DNA of 64,000 nucleotides from assembly GCF_004293625.1 (NCBI RefSeq), contig NZ_CP033040.1, forward strand, positions 1,550,001-1,614,000. Reading direction: 5' to 3'. The notes under the pieces are model-generated. The model was given only the letters and a program-made list of their open reading frames with translations, had not been told where the DNA came from and searched no databases. The stretch is from Thiomicrorhabdus indica. Its GTDB lineage: Bacteria > Pseudomonadota > Gammaproteobacteria > Thiomicrospirales > Thiomicrospiraceae. The position numbers and the translations under genes were made by a program. Below, piece after piece: positions 63,960-64,000 of this stretch (positions are counted from its first letter, which is position 1; each line of letters begins with the position of its first letter).

Positions 63960-64000
63960 CCCTTTTAAATTCAATTGATTAAATACATATTTAAACTAAA

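Noticed and set aside
1-64000. CRISPR arrays, rRNA or tRNA genes
   Set aside because: No regularly spaced repeats and no rRNA- or tRNA-like segment were found on reading.

Overview
The window is a stretch of chromosome from a moderately AT-rich gammaproteobacterium. Three things support this: the gene order (frr-pyrH-tsf-rpsB next to map-glnD-dapD-dapE; ampD beside nadC; rppH beside a HAD phosphatase), the AceE/AceF/Lpd type of pyruvate dehydrogenase, and the many signalling proteins. An ectoine-degradation operon points to a salt-adapted, probably marine organism. My best guess is the Thiomicrospira/Hydrogenovibrio/Methylophaga group, inferred from overall gene content rather than from a marker gene. 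No rRNA, tRNA or CRISPR array was seen.

Layout. 1-4.07 kb: translation block (frr cut by the window edge, pyrH, tsf, rpsB) and divergent map. 4.2-10.9 kb: glnD, a hypothetical gene, a VOC protein, dapD, a Spx/ArsC-like protein, dapE and a small membrane protein. 11-19.6 kb: envelope and signalling genes, namely a CPXCG protein, a lipoprotein, a membrane sensor-like protein, a hybrid histidine kinase beside a periplasmic binding lipoprotein, an M48 protease with LemA, and a diguanylate cyclase. 19.8-29.9 kb: FKBP isomerase, PQQ-type sugar dehydrogenase, a 25-residue membrane protein, a ParA ATPase overlapping a basic disordered protein, a nitroreductase, YaiI-like, YbiT-like ABC-F, RhlE helicase, a Nif11-like protein, a 267-bp MITE, a DsbA-fold protein and a Nudix hydrolase. 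30-48.2 kb: accessory region with two diguanylate cyclases, a rhodanese lipoprotein, an SMP-30-like periplasmic protein with two decayed copies, a large hybrid kinase, two ankyrin proteins, a second DEAD-box helicase, a methyltransferase, an IS3-family element with a nonsense-mutated OrfB, and an 80-bp direct duplication of the end of a DUF3820 gene. 48.2-54.1 kb: pyruvate dehydrogenase genes. 54.5-64 kb: rppH, HAD phosphatase, the doeB-doeD-doeA-doeC ectoine operon, flavodoxin, ampD and nadC.

The most striking signal is an iterated perfect palindrome, ACCGGCCGGT. I count 19 exact copies, plus 5 that keep the CCGGCCGG core. Base composition predicts well under one exact copy. Copies lie in coding and intergenic DNA, and several intergenic ones form hairpins with a second (sometimes degenerate) copy. 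No copy occurs in 29.45-43.23 kb or 44.0-51.29 kb, which include nearly all of the accessory region. The motif therefore looks like a vertically maintained genome signature that newer DNA lacks.

How genes work together: glnD, dapD/dapE and the doe operon link nitrogen and amino-acid metabolism. The doe operon would convert ectoine to aspartate. aceE, aceF and lpd make the pyruvate dehydrogenase complex, but a terminator-like hairpin separates aceE from aceF. Three GGDEF proteins and two hybrid kinases give the window a heavy signalling content.
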